Shown piece after piece: positions 1-9,154 of a stretch of DNA of 64,000 bases. The stretch comes from [Clostridium] aminophilum (GTDB lineage: Bacteria > Bacillota > Clostridia > Lachnospirales > Lachnospiraceae). Positions within the stretch are counted from its first letter, which is position 1. The number at the start of each line of letters is the position of its first letter. The stretch is taken from assembly GCF_900101295.1 (NCBI RefSeq), contig NZ_FOIL01000003.1, positions 85,792 through 149,791 of the forward strand, written 5' to 3'. The notes below the pieces were generated by a model. It was given only the letters and a program-made list of their open reading frames with translations. It made no database searches and was not told the DNA's origin. The position numbers and the translations under genes are program-made.

Positions 1-708
1 TTCACGCAGGTTTTCCGTGTATCCCGGAAGGCGGGATATGTCAAGCCGGAAACGGAACTCACTTTTCTCGGCTTCGGCACGATGAACGGAAAGGACGGCG
101 GTCCGTTTAAGACCAGAGACGGCGGCGTCATGCGGCTAGAGTATCTGATCCATGACATCAATGAGGAAGTGGAGAAGAAGATCCGTGAGAAGGGAAGAGT
201 TCCGGAGGATGAGATCGCGGAGACCGTCCGCAGAGTCGGCCTTGCGGCGCTGAAGTACGGCGATCTGAGCAATCAGGCGACAAAGGATTACATCTTTGAC
301 GTGGACCGCTTCACTTCCTTTGAAGGAAATACCGGCCCGCACATTCAGTATATGGATGTACGCATCAAGTCCATTCTCACCCGGTATGCGGAAGAAAAGG
401 GTGCAGCTGCCGCACAGGCCGCAGTGATCCGCCCGGCGGAGAGCGATTCCGAAAAGAAGCTCCAGATGGTTCTCGCGAAGTTCGGCGAGGCTGTGGAGAG
501 CGCATGGAATGAGATTGCGCCGCACAAAATCTGCGCGTATATGTCGGAAGTGTCCGATGCATTCAGCGCATTCTATCTGGACAACAATATTCTTGGCGAG
601 ACCGATGAGAACCGCCAGAAGGGCTTTATCGCGCTGATCCGTCTGACCAGCCGCGTTCTGGAAACCTGTATGGATCTGATCGGAGTGAAGGCGCCGGATC
701 ACATGTAA
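1..708 (+). CDS. argS: Arginyl-tRNA synthetase, C-terminal part (5' truncated by window)
   Basis: Charges tRNA-Arg with arginine in the cytoplasm. The frame is open from base 1 (F-T-Q-V-F-R...), so the in-frame ATG at 82 is internal and the gene begins before the window. The stretch GKDGGPFKTRDGG (codons about 30-42) is the KMSKS-equivalent loop region of ArgS. The remainder is helical and matches the DALR-type anticodon-binding domain, ending DLIGVKAPDHM, as ArgS proteins commonly do. About 235 of the family's roughly 580 residues are present. A GGCAGG...CCTGCC hairpin (about 735-777) lies between it and the ABC genes and may be a weak terminator. Identification is confident from the catalytic loop and the C-terminus. 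Confidence 0.93.
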   Translation, partial: FTQVFRVSRKAGYVKPETELTFLGFGTMNGKDGGPFKTRDGGVMRLEYLIHDINEEVEKKIREKGRVPEDEIAETVRRVGLAALKYGDLSNQATKDYIFDVDRFTSFEGNTGPHIQYMDVRIKSILTRYAEEKGAAAAQAAVIRPAESDSEKKLQMVLAKFGEAVESAWNEIAPHKICAYMSEVSDAFSAFYLDNNILGETDENRQKGFIALIRLTSRVLETCMDLIGVKAPDHM

Positions 709-793
709 CCGGAAATTTATAAAGCAGTAATTTTGGCAGGGGAAAGCAGAAAATGCAGACTCCTGCCCTTTACGCATTATTACGGAGAAACTG

Positions 794-2533
794 ATGAAAA
801 AATACTGGAAATACATTTCCCCGTATCTCGGGGCATTTATACTCGCCCCGCTGATGATGATCGTTGAGGTCCTCGGCGACGTCCTTATGCCGAAATTTAT
901 GTCGATGATCATCAATGTCGGCGTGGCTGACCATGATACGGGTTACATCCTGAAGATGGGCGCCGTGATGTTTCTGACTGCGGTGGTCATGGCAGCCAGC
1001 GGTGTTTTCGCCGCCTGGTTTGCGGCGAAAGCATCCATCGGATTCACCGCGGATCTCAGGCGCGATCTTTTTGCGAAGATTCAGCAGTTCTCGTTTCACA
1101 ACATTGACGAGTTCAGCACCGGATCTCTGGTTACCAGACTGACCAATGACGTACAGCAGCTTCAGCAGGTTCTGATGATGAGCCTGCGCATGCTTCTGCG
1201 GGCTCCGGGAATGCTGATCGGCGCCCTCATCATGGCATTTATGATGAATGCGCGCCTTGCGCTGGTAGTTCTGTCCGTCATCCCGGTTCTTGGGGGGCTG
1301 ATCTTTGTGATCATCCGGCTGTCTTTTCCGCGGTTTACGCTGATGCAGAAGAAGATGGACGGACTGAACAATCTGGTTCAGGAAAATCTGACCAACATCC
1401 GCGTGATCAAGTCGTTTGTGAGGGAAGAACATGAGACGGAGCGGTTTTCTGAGGCCAGTACCGATCTGATGAAGTGTTCGCTGAACGCCATGAAACTTGT
1501 CATTGCCATGATGCCGATGATGATGTTTATGATGAACGCGACGACCATCGCCGTGGTCTGGTACGGAGGCAACATGATCATCGGCGGTGAAATGCCGGTG
1601 GGCGATCTGACGGCATTTACCACTTACATCGTTCAGATTCTGATGTCCCTTATGTTCATGTCCATGATTCTGATTCAGATGGCGAGGGCTCTGGCCTCCC
1701 TCCGGAGAATCAATGAGATCATGAACACGGAGGTGGATCTGACGGACAATGCGGCGGCAAGAAAAGATGCGGAAGTGACCCGCGGTGAAATTGAATTCCG
1801 GAATGTCTCCTTCGCCTACTCCATGGACACGGAGCCGGTTCTTTCGGATATTAGTTTTACGGCCCGTCCCGGTGAGACCATCGGGATTACCGGAGCAACG
1901 GGAAGCGGAAAGACAAGTCTTGTCCAGCTGATTCCGCGGCTCTATGACGTGACCGCCGGCGAGATCCGCATTGACGGGATCGATGTCCGCGATTATTCGC
2001 TGGATCACCTCCGGAAAAGTGTCAGCATGGTGCTTCAGAAAAATGAACTCTTTTCGGGAACCATCGCGGAAAATCTCCGGTGGGGGGATGATGAGGCGAC
2101 GGAGGAGGAGATCGTCCGTGCGGCCGATCAGGCTCAGGCGGATGGCTTTGTCCGCGGTTTTGAGGACGGATATGACACGGATATGGGCCAGGGCGGCGTC
2201 AATGTCTCCGGCGGACAGAAGCAGCGTCTCTGCATCGCCAGAGCTCTTCTGGTCAAACCCAAGATCCTGATTCTCGACGATTCCACAAGCGCGGTGGATA
2301 CCGCGACGGAGCAGAAGATCCGGGCGGCTTTCTATACATCCCTGAAAGATACCACGAAGATCATCATCTCCCAGAGACTGTCCTCCATCGAGGACGCAGA
2401 CCGGATTCTTGTACTGGATGAGGGAAAAATCATCGGTGAGGGAACCCATGACGAGCTGATCCGCGGCTGTGAAAAATACCGGGAGATCTGGCAGACACAG
2501 AGCGGAAAACAGGCAAAGGAGGTGCAGGCATGA
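794..2533 (+). CDS. ABC exporter half-transporter, degenerate-site subunit
   Basis: Membrane ABC exporter subunit of 579 residues: an N-terminal six-helix transmembrane domain (residues about 10-310) fused to an ATPase domain. Walker A is GATGSGKTS (about 367-375), signature VSGGQKQR (about 470) and Walker B ILILDD (about 490). The residue after the Walker B Asp is Asp, where the catalytic Glu normally sits. In known heterodimeric exporters of the BmrCD/TM287-288 kind one ATP site is degenerate in this way, so this is inferred to be the non-catalytic partner of the next gene. The start ATG follows GGAG at a normal distance. Its stop overlaps the next start (ATGA-type coupling). Substrate unknown; drugs, peptides or lipids are all possible. 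Confidence 0.92.
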   Translation: MKKYWKYISPYLGAFILAPLMMIVEVLGDVLMPKFMSMIINVGVADHDTGYILKMGAVMFLTAVVMAASGVFAAWFAAKASIGFTADLRRDLFAKIQQFSFHNIDEFSTGSLVTRLTNDVQQLQQVLMMSLRMLLRAPGMLIGALIMAFMMNARLALVVLSVIPVLGGLIFVIIRLSFPRFTLMQKKMDGLNNLVQENLTNIRVIKSFVREEHETERFSEASTDLMKCSLNAMKLVIAMMPMMMFMMNATTIAVVWYGGNMIIGGEMPVGDLTAFTTYIVQILMSLMFMSMILIQMARALASLRRINEIMNTEVDLTDNAAARKDAEVTRGEIEFRNVSFAYSMDTEPVLSDISFTARPGETIGITGATGSGKTSLVQLIPRLYDVTAGEIRIDGIDVRDYSLDHLRKSVSMVLQKNELFSGTIAENLRWGDDEATEEEIVRAADQAQADGFVRGFEDGYDTDMGQGGVNVSGGQKQRLCIARALLVKPKILILDDSTSAVDTATEQKIRAAFYTSLKDTTKIIISQRLSSIEDADRILVLDEGKIIGEGTHDELIRGCEKYREIWQTQSGKQAKEVQA

Positions 2534-4398
2534 TCAGTGAAAAGAGAGTGGAAAGTCTGCGCCGCCGATACGGAAAGAGGAAGGCGGCCGCCCCGTCCGG
2601 ATTCCGGCGGCACGGGCCGGGAGCCGTGCGGGAAAAAACAAAAAGGCCCGGCGATACGCGGGAAGTAATCCGCCGTCTCTTCGGATATCTTGAGGCCGAC
2701 CGGGCCGGTATGCTCATCGCGTTTTTGTGCGTCATTGTCGGTACGGTGACGAACCTCGGCGGCGCCTATATGCTCCGGCCCATCATCAACACCTATATTG
2801 TCCCCATCGCCGGCGGCAAGGGTGACCCGGCGGGGCTTGCCCGGGCACTGTGCCTCATGGGAGCGGTTTATCTTGTCAGTGTTCTGGCGAATTTTGCGCA
2901 GGCCAAAATCATGCTGAACATCGCGCAGAAGGCGCTGCGGAATATCCGCAACGACCTGTTCGGAAAGACGCTGGAGCTTCCGCTCCGCTTTCATGACACC
3001 CACACGAAGGGCGATCTGATGAGCCGGTTTACCAATGACGTGGACACAATCGGAATGATGCTTTCCAGCACGCTGGTGCAGCTGTTTTCGGGTGTACTGA
3101 GCCTTGTGGGAACACTGGCCCTGATGCTGTACACCAGCATTACCCTCAGCGTTGTGACACTGGTCATGATCCCGGTCATGATGAAGGCCGGAGCGATGGT
3201 TGCGTCAAGGAGCCGGAAATATTTCTCGGCCCAGCAGTCAGCCCTCGGCGCGCTGAACGGTTATATCGAGGAGACGGTTCACGGTCAGAAGGTCGTAAAA
3301 GTGTTTGTGCACGAAGAAATCGCCAAAGAGGAGTTCGGATATCTGAACGATGACCTGAAGGACAAGCAGATCTATGCCCAGTTCTTCGGCGGTATCATGG
3401 GACCGGTCATGGGAAATCTTAGCCAGATGAACTACGGACTCACCGCCTGTGTGGGCGGTCTGTTATGCCTTCTGCGGGGATTCGATGTGGGCGGACTGAC
3501 GGTGTTTCTGAATTTTTCCAGACAGTTTGCCCGTCCGATCAACGAGCTCTCCATGCAGATCAGCAATGTATTCTCGGCGCTTGCCGGCGCGGAGCGCGTG
3601 TTCCAGCTGATGGATGAGCTGGCCGAGGAGCCGGATGCGGAGGATGCGTTTATTCCGGAGCCGATCCGCGGCGATGTGGTGGTAGATCATGTGGTATTCG
3701 GGTATAACCCGGAGAAGCCGGTGCTTCATGACATCAGTCTTTACGCGAAGCCGGGGCAGAAAATTGCTTTTGTCGGTTCCACCGGTGCGGGAAAAACGAC
3801 GATCACGAATCTGATCAACCGGTTTTATGACATCCAGTCCGGAACCATTTCCATCGACGGGGTGGACATCCGGAAGATTCCGCGAGCGGTTCTTCGGAAA
3901 AATATTGCCATGGTTCTTCAGGACACGCATCTCTTCACCGGAACGGTGCGTGAGAACATTCGGTACGGCCGTCCGGACGCGACGGATGAGGAAGTGGAAG
4001 AGGCGGCAAAGACGGCCAGCGCCCACTCCTTTATTAGGCATCTCCCGAACGGTTACGATACTCTTCTTGAGGGGGACGGCTCGAATCTCTCCCAGGGTCA
4101 GCGGCAGCTTCTGAACATTGCCCGCGCGGCGATCTCCAAGGCGCCGATCCTGATTCTCGATGAGGCGACGAGTTCGGTGGATACCATGACGGAGCGCCAT
4201 ATCGAGGAGGGCATGGACCGCCTGATGGCGGACCGCACAACGCTTGTGATTGCCCACCGGCTCTCGACGGTCCGCAACGCCAACGCCATCATGGTTCTGG
4301 AACACGGCAGAATTATCGAGCGCGGCGACCACGAGGATCTTCTGGCGGCGAAGGGACGCTACTATGAACTCTACACCGGTGCGACGGAACTCGAGTAA
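2530..4398 (+). CDS. ABC exporter half-transporter, catalytic-site subunit
   Basis: Partner half-transporter of 622 residues, translationally coupled to the upstream subunit by a 4-base overlap. It has a basic N-terminal extension of about 45 residues (MISEKRVESLRRRYGKRK...), then a transmembrane domain (about 55-340) and an ATPase domain with Walker A GSTGAGKTT, signature LSQGQRQL and Walker B ILILDEATSSVDT. Here the catalytic Glu is present, in contrast to the upstream Asp. The two subunits therefore look like a heterodimer with one consensus and one degenerate site. The gene ends about 140 bases before the PHP gene, with a two-tier hairpin between. Transported substrate cannot be told from sequence. 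Confidence 0.92.
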   Translation: MISEKRVESLRRRYGKRKAAAPSGFRRHGPGAVREKTKRPGDTREVIRRLFGYLEADRAGMLIAFLCVIVGTVTNLGGAYMLRPIINTYIVPIAGGKGDPAGLARALCLMGAVYLVSVLANFAQAKIMLNIAQKALRNIRNDLFGKTLELPLRFHDTHTKGDLMSRFTNDVDTIGMMLSSTLVQLFSGVLSLVGTLALMLYTSITLSVVTLVMIPVMMKAGAMVASRSRKYFSAQQSALGALNGYIEETVHGQKVVKVFVHEEIAKEEFGYLNDDLKDKQIYAQFFGGIMGPVMGNLSQMNYGLTACVGGLLCLLRGFDVGGLTVFLNFSRQFARPINELSMQISNVFSALAGAERVFQLMDELAEEPDAEDAFIPEPIRGDVVVDHVVFGYNPEKPVLHDISLYAKPGQKIAFVGSTGAGKTTITNLINRFYDIQSGTISIDGVDIRKIPRAVLRKNIAMVLQDTHLFTGTVRENIRYGRPDATDEEVEEAAKTASAHSFIRHLPNGYDTLLEGDGSNLSQGQRQLLNIARAAISKAPILILDEATSSVDTMTERHIEEGMDRLMADRTTLVIAHRLSTVRNANAIMVLEHGRIIERGDHEDLLAAKGRYYELYTGATELE

Positions 4399-4484
4399 AC
4401 ACTGGAAAGCAAACGGGGAACGGGCAGACGAGGGCAGCACATAAAGGAAACGTTTGACCGGGATACGTTCAAATGGTATTGGCA

Positions 4485-4525
4485 CCCCGGATATACAAAA
4501 CGGAAAATCCGTTTTACATCCGGGG
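4485..4525 (+). terminator. Two-tier perfect hairpin before the PHP gene (terminator or attenuator)
   Basis: Outer stem CCCCGGAT (4485-4492) pairs with ATCCGGGG (4518-4525). Inner stem AAAACGGA (4497-4504) pairs with TCCGTTTT (4508-4515) around an AAA loop. No T-run follows, and the hairpin ends only 13 bases before the ATG at 4539. It may be a processing or attenuation element for the PHP gene rather than a plain terminator of the ABC operon. Confidence 0.55.
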
Positions 4526-4538
4526 CTGGAGAAGAGAT

Positions 4539-5393
4539 ATGAAGAAAAGGATTGCGGATCTTCATCTGCACAGCATCCGGTCCGACGGAAGCTGGACAGA
4601 GGAGGAGTTACTGGCCGAACTTCGAAAGCGCGGGATTACCGTGTTCTCGCTGACGGACCACGACACGATTGCCGGAATTGCCAGAATGGAAGAAATCGTG
4701 CCGCAGGACATGCGGTTTATCCGTGGAATCGAGTTTTCCGCGGTTTCACCGGCAGGGAAATGTCATATTTTAGGATATGGATATGATCCTTTCTCGCCGG
4801 AATTTCTTGCGGCTATCGAGGAGGGGAGACATCTCCGCGAAGAAAAATTCCGAAAGCGGCTGAATCATCTGAAAGAGTGGCATGACATTGAGCTGAGCGA
4901 GGAAGAACTGCGGAAACTGTCGGAACTGACCACCGTCGGGAAGCCCCATCTGGCTCGAATCCTGATGGAAAGAGGACTTGCCGGTTCGGTCAAAGAGGCA
5001 ATAGAACAATTCATCGACGATCATGGCGGCAAAGACAGCGGAGATGCCAGAATATCGGCAGAAACAGCGATTTCCGCAATTATTGCCGCCGGAGGTATCC
5101 CTGTGTGGGCGCATCCCTTAGGAGGAGAAGGGGAAAGGCACCTTGCGGAGGATGAGTTCCATGAGCAGCTGGAAACCCTTTGCCGCTTCGGGCTGAAAGG
5201 CCTGGAGTGTTTCTATTCCCGTTATACCGAGGCGGAGGAGCGTTTCCTTCTTGAAAATGCACAGGAGCGGGGACTTTATGTCAGCGGCGGAAGTGATTGC
5301 CACGGAACGAACAAAAATATCGCGCCCGGCGAGGAGCGGGCCGACAAAATGCCGGCAGATCCGGCACTTCTCACGATTTTGGAAAAACTATAA
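4539..5393 (+). CDS. PHP-domain metal-dependent phosphoesterase (YciV/TrpH-like)
   Basis: Predicted cytoplasmic phosphoesterase of 284 residues. Metal-ligand motifs of the PHP superfamily are visible: D7-L-H9-L-H11, T-D40-H-D near residue 40, a central GIEFSA Glu, WAHPLGG, and GGSDCHG near the C-terminus. This matches the YciV/TrpH group, whose characterised members act on 3',5'-nucleoside bisphosphates and trim RNA 5' ends. The function here is inferred from the family. A longer frame opens at 4473, but that segment overlaps the strong hairpin and lacks a good ribosome site. The ATG at 4539 has GGAGAAGAG just upstream and starts directly at the conserved MKKRIADLHLHS core, so it was chosen. 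Confidence 0.85.
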   Translation: MKKRIADLHLHSIRSDGSWTEEELLAELRKRGITVFSLTDHDTIAGIARMEEIVPQDMRFIRGIEFSAVSPAGKCHILGYGYDPFSPEFLAAIEEGRHLREEKFRKRLNHLKEWHDIELSEEELRKLSELTTVGKPHLARILMERGLAGSVKEAIEQFIDDHGGKDSGDARISAETAISAIIAAGGIPVWAHPLGGEGERHLAEDEFHEQLETLCRFGLKGLECFYSRYTEAEERFLLENAQERGLYVSGGSDCHGTNKNIAPGEERADKMPADPALLTILEKL

Positions 5394-5405
5394 ATACTGT
5401 AAAAT

Positions 5406-5485
5406 AACTGATGGTTATGAGATTTCGCTTTCAAATTGAGAAACAATGGTTGGGTGATATATCTCTATATACCATCAGTTTTTTT
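5406..5485 (+). terminator. Terminator-like inverted repeat at the edge of the CRISPR island
   Basis: AACTGATGGT (5406-5415) and ACCATCAGTT (5471-5480) are perfect complements, and the second arm runs into TTTTT. The 55-base loop can fold further (GAGAT...ATCTC). It is placed as a terminator after the PHP gene. Base composition turns AT-rich here, so this also marks the boundary of the CRISPR-Cas island. Confidence 0.5.
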
Positions 5486-5586
5486 GAGTTAAAGGTTGAT
5501 TTGGAGATGTTTATTATGTGCACCATTTCCTAAAAACGTCAGAAATACTAAAAAATATAAAAAAGGAAAGTATTTTATGGTAAATA

Positions 5587-5595
5587 TGATATAAT
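5587..5595 (+). promoter_or_regulatory. Extended -10 promoter for the cas operon
   Basis: TGATATAAT (5587-5595) is a perfect TATAAT with an extended TG motif, 50 bases before the cas6 ATG, in an A/T-rich 250-base intergenic region. No good -35 hexamer lies 17 bases upstream, as is usual for extended -10 promoters. This is the only convincing promoter before the cas6-csm5 gene run. Confidence 0.5.
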
Positions 5596-5645
5596 TTGTA
5601 TTGCGCACTGAAACATTCATATAATAAGAGAATCAAATTACCGAT

Positions 5646-6395
5646 ATGAACGAAAATACTTTGTCAAGATTAATACTCAAATTAGATGCAGAGGGGCTTA
5701 ATTACAAAAAAGCATCAGACTTTCACGGGGTATTGTTTTCACTGATTGATCACGAGTATGCAGAATTTCTTCATAGGCAACAGCTTCATCCATATAGTCA
5801 GTATATATATTTTAAAAATGGAGGATGCTATTGGTATATTCATGCTTTAAATTCGGAGGCATACATTCATATAATAGAACCATTGCTAAAGGATGAGTTT
5901 AATCAGTTTCAGATCCACAATGGGAACATTGGTGTTTCGGTTACAGATAAGACCCTTACTGTGAAAAAGTATTCGAATCTCATGGAGGAGTTCTACGATA
6001 AGCCGGTTAATCGGGATTATGAAGTGGAAGTAAGAACATATACTTCATTTAAACAAAGGGGACGGTACAATATCACACCGGATTTAAGACTTTTCTTTCA
6101 AAGTTTAATGATGAAGTATAGTGCAGTCTCAGGAAATGAAATAATGGCTGACGAGGAAACATTAGAGCAGTTGACATTGGATTCAGTGATTTCCCGATAT
6201 CGATTAAAAACAGGAGTTTTTCCAGTCGAGGGAAGGACAATTCCCGGATTCATGGGGACGATGGGAATTAAAGTTTTTGGTTCTGATACAATGATGCGTT
6301 ATGTTCGTTTGCTGCTTCAATTTGGCGAATATTCTGGAATTGGCATTAAAACAGCGATTGGAATGGGTGCAATAAAGATAATTGGGGAGGATTAA
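5646..6395 (+). CDS. cas6: CRISPR pre-crRNA endoribonuclease Cas6
   Basis: Cuts the long array transcript inside each repeat to release crRNAs for the Csm complex. The 249-residue protein has the RAMP-like two-ferredoxin-fold length of Cas6 and ends with the glycine-rich signature GIGIKTAIGMGAIKI, the C-terminal G-loop diagnostic of Cas6. A histidine at about residue 28 (DFHG) is a candidate general acid; this is inferred. It is the first gene of the cas operon, and its stop TAA lies within the ribosome site region of cas10. The repeats it should process carry a 5-bp hairpin and an ATGGAAAC 3' tail, consistent with the standard 8-nt crRNA handle. Confidence 0.9.
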   Translation: MNENTLSRLILKLDAEGLNYKKASDFHGVLFSLIDHEYAEFLHRQQLHPYSQYIYFKNGGCYWYIHALNSEAYIHIIEPLLKDEFNQFQIHNGNIGVSVTDKTLTVKKYSNLMEEFYDKPVNRDYEVEVRTYTSFKQRGRYNITPDLRLFFQSLMMKYSAVSGNEIMADEETLEQLTLDSVISRYRLKTGVFPVEGRTIPGFMGTMGIKVFGSDTMMRYVRLLLQFGEYSGIGIKTAIGMGAIKIIGED

Positions 6396-6396
6396 G

Positions 6397-8751
6397 GTGA
6401 CAGACAGGGATTTACAAGTGGTAATCGGTGCTCTTCTTCATGATATCGGAAAGGTCATCTATCGAGACGGGACAGATGGACGAACTCACAGCGAAAGTGG
6501 ATATGATTTTTTGAAAAATGAAATCAAGATTAAAGATATGGAAATCTTGAATTGTGTTCGCTTTCATCATGGCAGAGCACTCAGTGGAGCAAGAATTGAC
6601 GATAACTCCTTGGCATATGTGGTTTATATTGCCGATAACATTGCTTCTTCCGTTGATCGAAGGGAAAAGATGGAGGAGGGGAAAGGATTTGAGTTACACA
6701 CGCCGCTACAGCCTGTTTTTAATCTGTTAAACAAAAACAATGGTAAGGCGTATTATTCCCCATCACACATCAATGTAGAAAAAGACATTAACTATCCTAC
6801 TGATGAAAAGAAGTGCTTCACAAAAGAGCAGTATCGGAATATTGTTTATAATTTGTCCGATAACCTAAAGGGCATTGAGTTATCAGTTGAATATGTGAAT
6901 TCGCTTTTGGAGGTTATGGAGGCCAACCTATCGTTCGTGCCTTCTTCTACCTCCGCTGCTGAAGTGCCGGATATCTCTCTTTTTGACCATTTAAAGCTAA
7001 CGGCGGCGATTGCGAATGCAATTGTAAAATATCTGGATTTGGAAGAGAATAGTTCATTTAAAGAAGCCTGTTTAAAAAATGAGAAGGCATTTATGGAGAA
7101 AAATGCTTTTCTGATTGCAAGTCTGGATATTTCAGGGATTCAGAAATTTATTTATACTATACAGAGTAAAAATGCATTGAGAACTCTTCGTGCAAGATCG
7201 TTCTATTTGGAAATTACGATGGAACATATTATCGATGAGCTTTTAATCGAATTGGGGCTTTCCAGATGTAATTTGCTCTATGCTGGAGGCGGTCATTGTT
7301 ATCTCATTCTTCCAAATACAGATGAGTGCAAAAATATTTTTGAAAAATATTTAGAGGAAACAAATAAATGGTTCCTTGAGAACTTTCAGACCGATTTATA
7401 TATGGCGGGAGGGTTTAGCGCATGTTCTGCCTTCAATTTGAAGAATCATCCGCACGGAAGCTATGAGCAGATATTTCGTAATGTGTCGAAGAGTATTTCA
7501 AATCGAAAAATGAACCGATATGATGCTAAGACAATCCGGATGCTTAATTCTCAGATACATGATGATTACACAAGAGAATGTTCAGTATGCAAAAAGGTAG
7601 CACATACTGATCAAGATGGTCTCTGTTCGACTTGCAATGCTCTTCAAAAGTTCTCAGCAAAAGTTCTGTATTCTGATTTCTATACAGTTGAATACGGTGA
7701 AATGGAGAGTGGCCTTCCTTTGCCGGGGGGATATTCTTTGATAGTCGATACAGAGGATTCTTTGAAAAAAAGAATGCAGAACGATCCCAATTATGTCAGA
7801 ACTTACAGTAAAAATAAATCGTTTACCGGTAAGCACGTGGCAACAAAACTATGGATTGGGAATTATACGGCCAAAGCTACTTTTGAAGAGTTTGCGGAGT
7901 CATCGAAGGGGATTAAGAGAGTAGGAATTCTCAGAGCGGATGTCGATAATCTTGGTCATGCATTTGTCTCGGGATTTAAAAATACGGAAAATAATGATAA
8001 GTATATGACCATTTCAAGGACGGCGACACTGTCAAGGCAACTATCATTGTTTTTTAAACTGCATATCAATAAAATTTTGCAAAATCCTTCCTTTTCTTTT
8101 GAAGGAAACCAAAAAGATCACCGAAATATCACGATTGTTTATTCAGGTGGCGATGACGTTTTTGTGGTGGGTGCGTGGAATGAAATCATTGAGTTTGCGA
8201 TTGATTTGCGAGATGGATTTGAAAAGTTCTCAGAAGGAACGTTAAGTCTTTCTGCCGGCATCGGTTTGTATGACGATACGTATCCGATCAGCGTCAGTGC
8301 GATTGAAGTAGAAGATATGGTTGATCATTCGAAAGAACTTCCAAATAAGAATGCGGTAACTCTTTTAGAAGATGGCTGTTTCCACGACAAGATCAGTGAC
8401 GGAACGTATAAATGGAATGAGTTCAAGGAAAAAGTAATTGGTGAAAAACTGACTGAGATAACGACGTATCTTGCTTCTGTAGAAAACCAGCATGGAAATG
8501 CGCTGCTTTACAGAATACTTGAGCTTGTGAGAAAACAGGACGAGCCGATTAATTTCGCCCGTTTTGTTTATACGCTGACCAGACTTGAACCGGAGAAAAA
8601 TGGAGACAAAACTGATGATGAACAGAAAGAAATGTTCACGCGGTTTTCAAAGAATATGTTGCAGTGGATCAACAATGAGATGGATCGAAGGGAGTTAAAA
8701 ACAGCTATTGAGTTATATGTTTATCTGCACAGAGGGGAGGAAGAAAATTGA
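6397..8751 (+). CDS. cas10: Type III-A effector large subunit Cas10/Csm1
   Basis: Large subunit of the Csm interference complex. It cleaves ssDNA with its HD domain and makes cyclic oligoadenylates with its Palm domain once target RNA is bound. Visible parts: N-terminal HD motif LLHDIGK (H15-D16), a zinc ribbon with CxxC pairs at about 395-398 and 410-413, and the cyclase motif GGDD at 584-587 (codons 8146-8157). Both catalytic centres look intact. A longer frame opens with TTG at 6382, but GTG at 6397 has GGGGAGG at the right distance, so it is preferred (784 residues). It overlaps csm2 by four bases. The intact GGDD together with csm6 downstream predicts working cOA signalling. Confidence 0.95.
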   Translation: MTDRDLQVVIGALLHDIGKVIYRDGTDGRTHSESGYDFLKNEIKIKDMEILNCVRFHHGRALSGARIDDNSLAYVVYIADNIASSVDRREKMEEGKGFELHTPLQPVFNLLNKNNGKAYYSPSHINVEKDINYPTDEKKCFTKEQYRNIVYNLSDNLKGIELSVEYVNSLLEVMEANLSFVPSSTSAAEVPDISLFDHLKLTAAIANAIVKYLDLEENSSFKEACLKNEKAFMEKNAFLIASLDISGIQKFIYTIQSKNALRTLRARSFYLEITMEHIIDELLIELGLSRCNLLYAGGGHCYLILPNTDECKNIFEKYLEETNKWFLENFQTDLYMAGGFSACSAFNLKNHPHGSYEQIFRNVSKSISNRKMNRYDAKTIRMLNSQIHDDYTRECSVCKKVAHTDQDGLCSTCNALQKFSAKVLYSDFYTVEYGEMESGLPLPGGYSLIVDTEDSLKKRMQNDPNYVRTYSKNKSFTGKHVATKLWIGNYTAKATFEEFAESSKGIKRVGILRADVDNLGHAFVSGFKNTENNDKYMTISRTATLSRQLSLFFKLHINKILQNPSFSFEGNQKDHRNITIVYSGGDDVFVVGAWNEIIEFAIDLRDGFEKFSEGTLSLSAGIGLYDDTYPISVSAIEVEDMVDHSKELPNKNAVTLLEDGCFHDKISDGTYKWNEFKEKVIGEKLTEITTYLASVENQHGNALLYRILELVRKQDEPINFARFVYTLTRLEPEKNGDKTDDEQKEMFTRFSKNMLQWINNEMDRRELKTAIELYVYLHRGEEEN

Positions 8752-9143
8752 AGATCATCAATGATACAAATTATGTCGATGAAGCGGAAAATGCGATAAA
8801 GAGACTAAAAAACAAGATCAATCCAAAAACAGGACGTCCTGATCCTATGGTGAAGACATCGAAGATACGAAATCTGTTATCCATGTCTGCTGATATTTAT
8901 AATAATGTTTTAATTCTTAACAGCGAAAAGCTGAATTCAGAGCTGGCTGGAAGAATTGAATATCTACGAATGAGATTTGTATATGAATGTGGCAGAGAGC
9001 CTACCGTTAAAAATTTTGTTTTAGAAGCGAAAATACTTGATGTATTAAAGGAAATCGACGGGAATAAGTCGAATTACATTTTGTTTAATCACTATATGGA
9101 AGCGTTGGTTGCATTTCATAAGTTTTATGGCGGAAACGATTAG
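8748..9143 (+). CDS. csm2: Csm complex small subunit Csm2
   Basis: Small helical subunit that stacks along the crRNA-target duplex in the type III-A complex. The 131-residue length, high helix content, TSKIRNLL motif near residue 37 and position directly between cas10 and csm3 all match Csm2. Translation starts at TTG (8748) overlapping the cas10 stop (TTGA), preceded by GGGGAGG, so translation is coupled. No catalytic residues are expected in this family. Sequence conservation of Csm2 is low, so the assignment rests partly on gene order. Confidence 0.88.
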   Translation: MKIINDTNYVDEAENAIKRLKNKINPKTGRPDPMVKTSKIRNLLSMSADIYNNVLILNSEKLNSELAGRIEYLRMRFVYECGREPTVKNFVLEAKILDVLKEIDGNKSNYILFNHYMEALVAFHKFYGGND

Positions 9144-9154
9144 GAGGCGAGTAG

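Noticed and set aside
770..2449. 559-residue minus-strand open frame across the ABC gene
   Set aside because: It mirrors the ABC exporter gene, is His/Arg-rich without domains, and lacks a ribosome site; it is a shadow of GC-rich codon bias.
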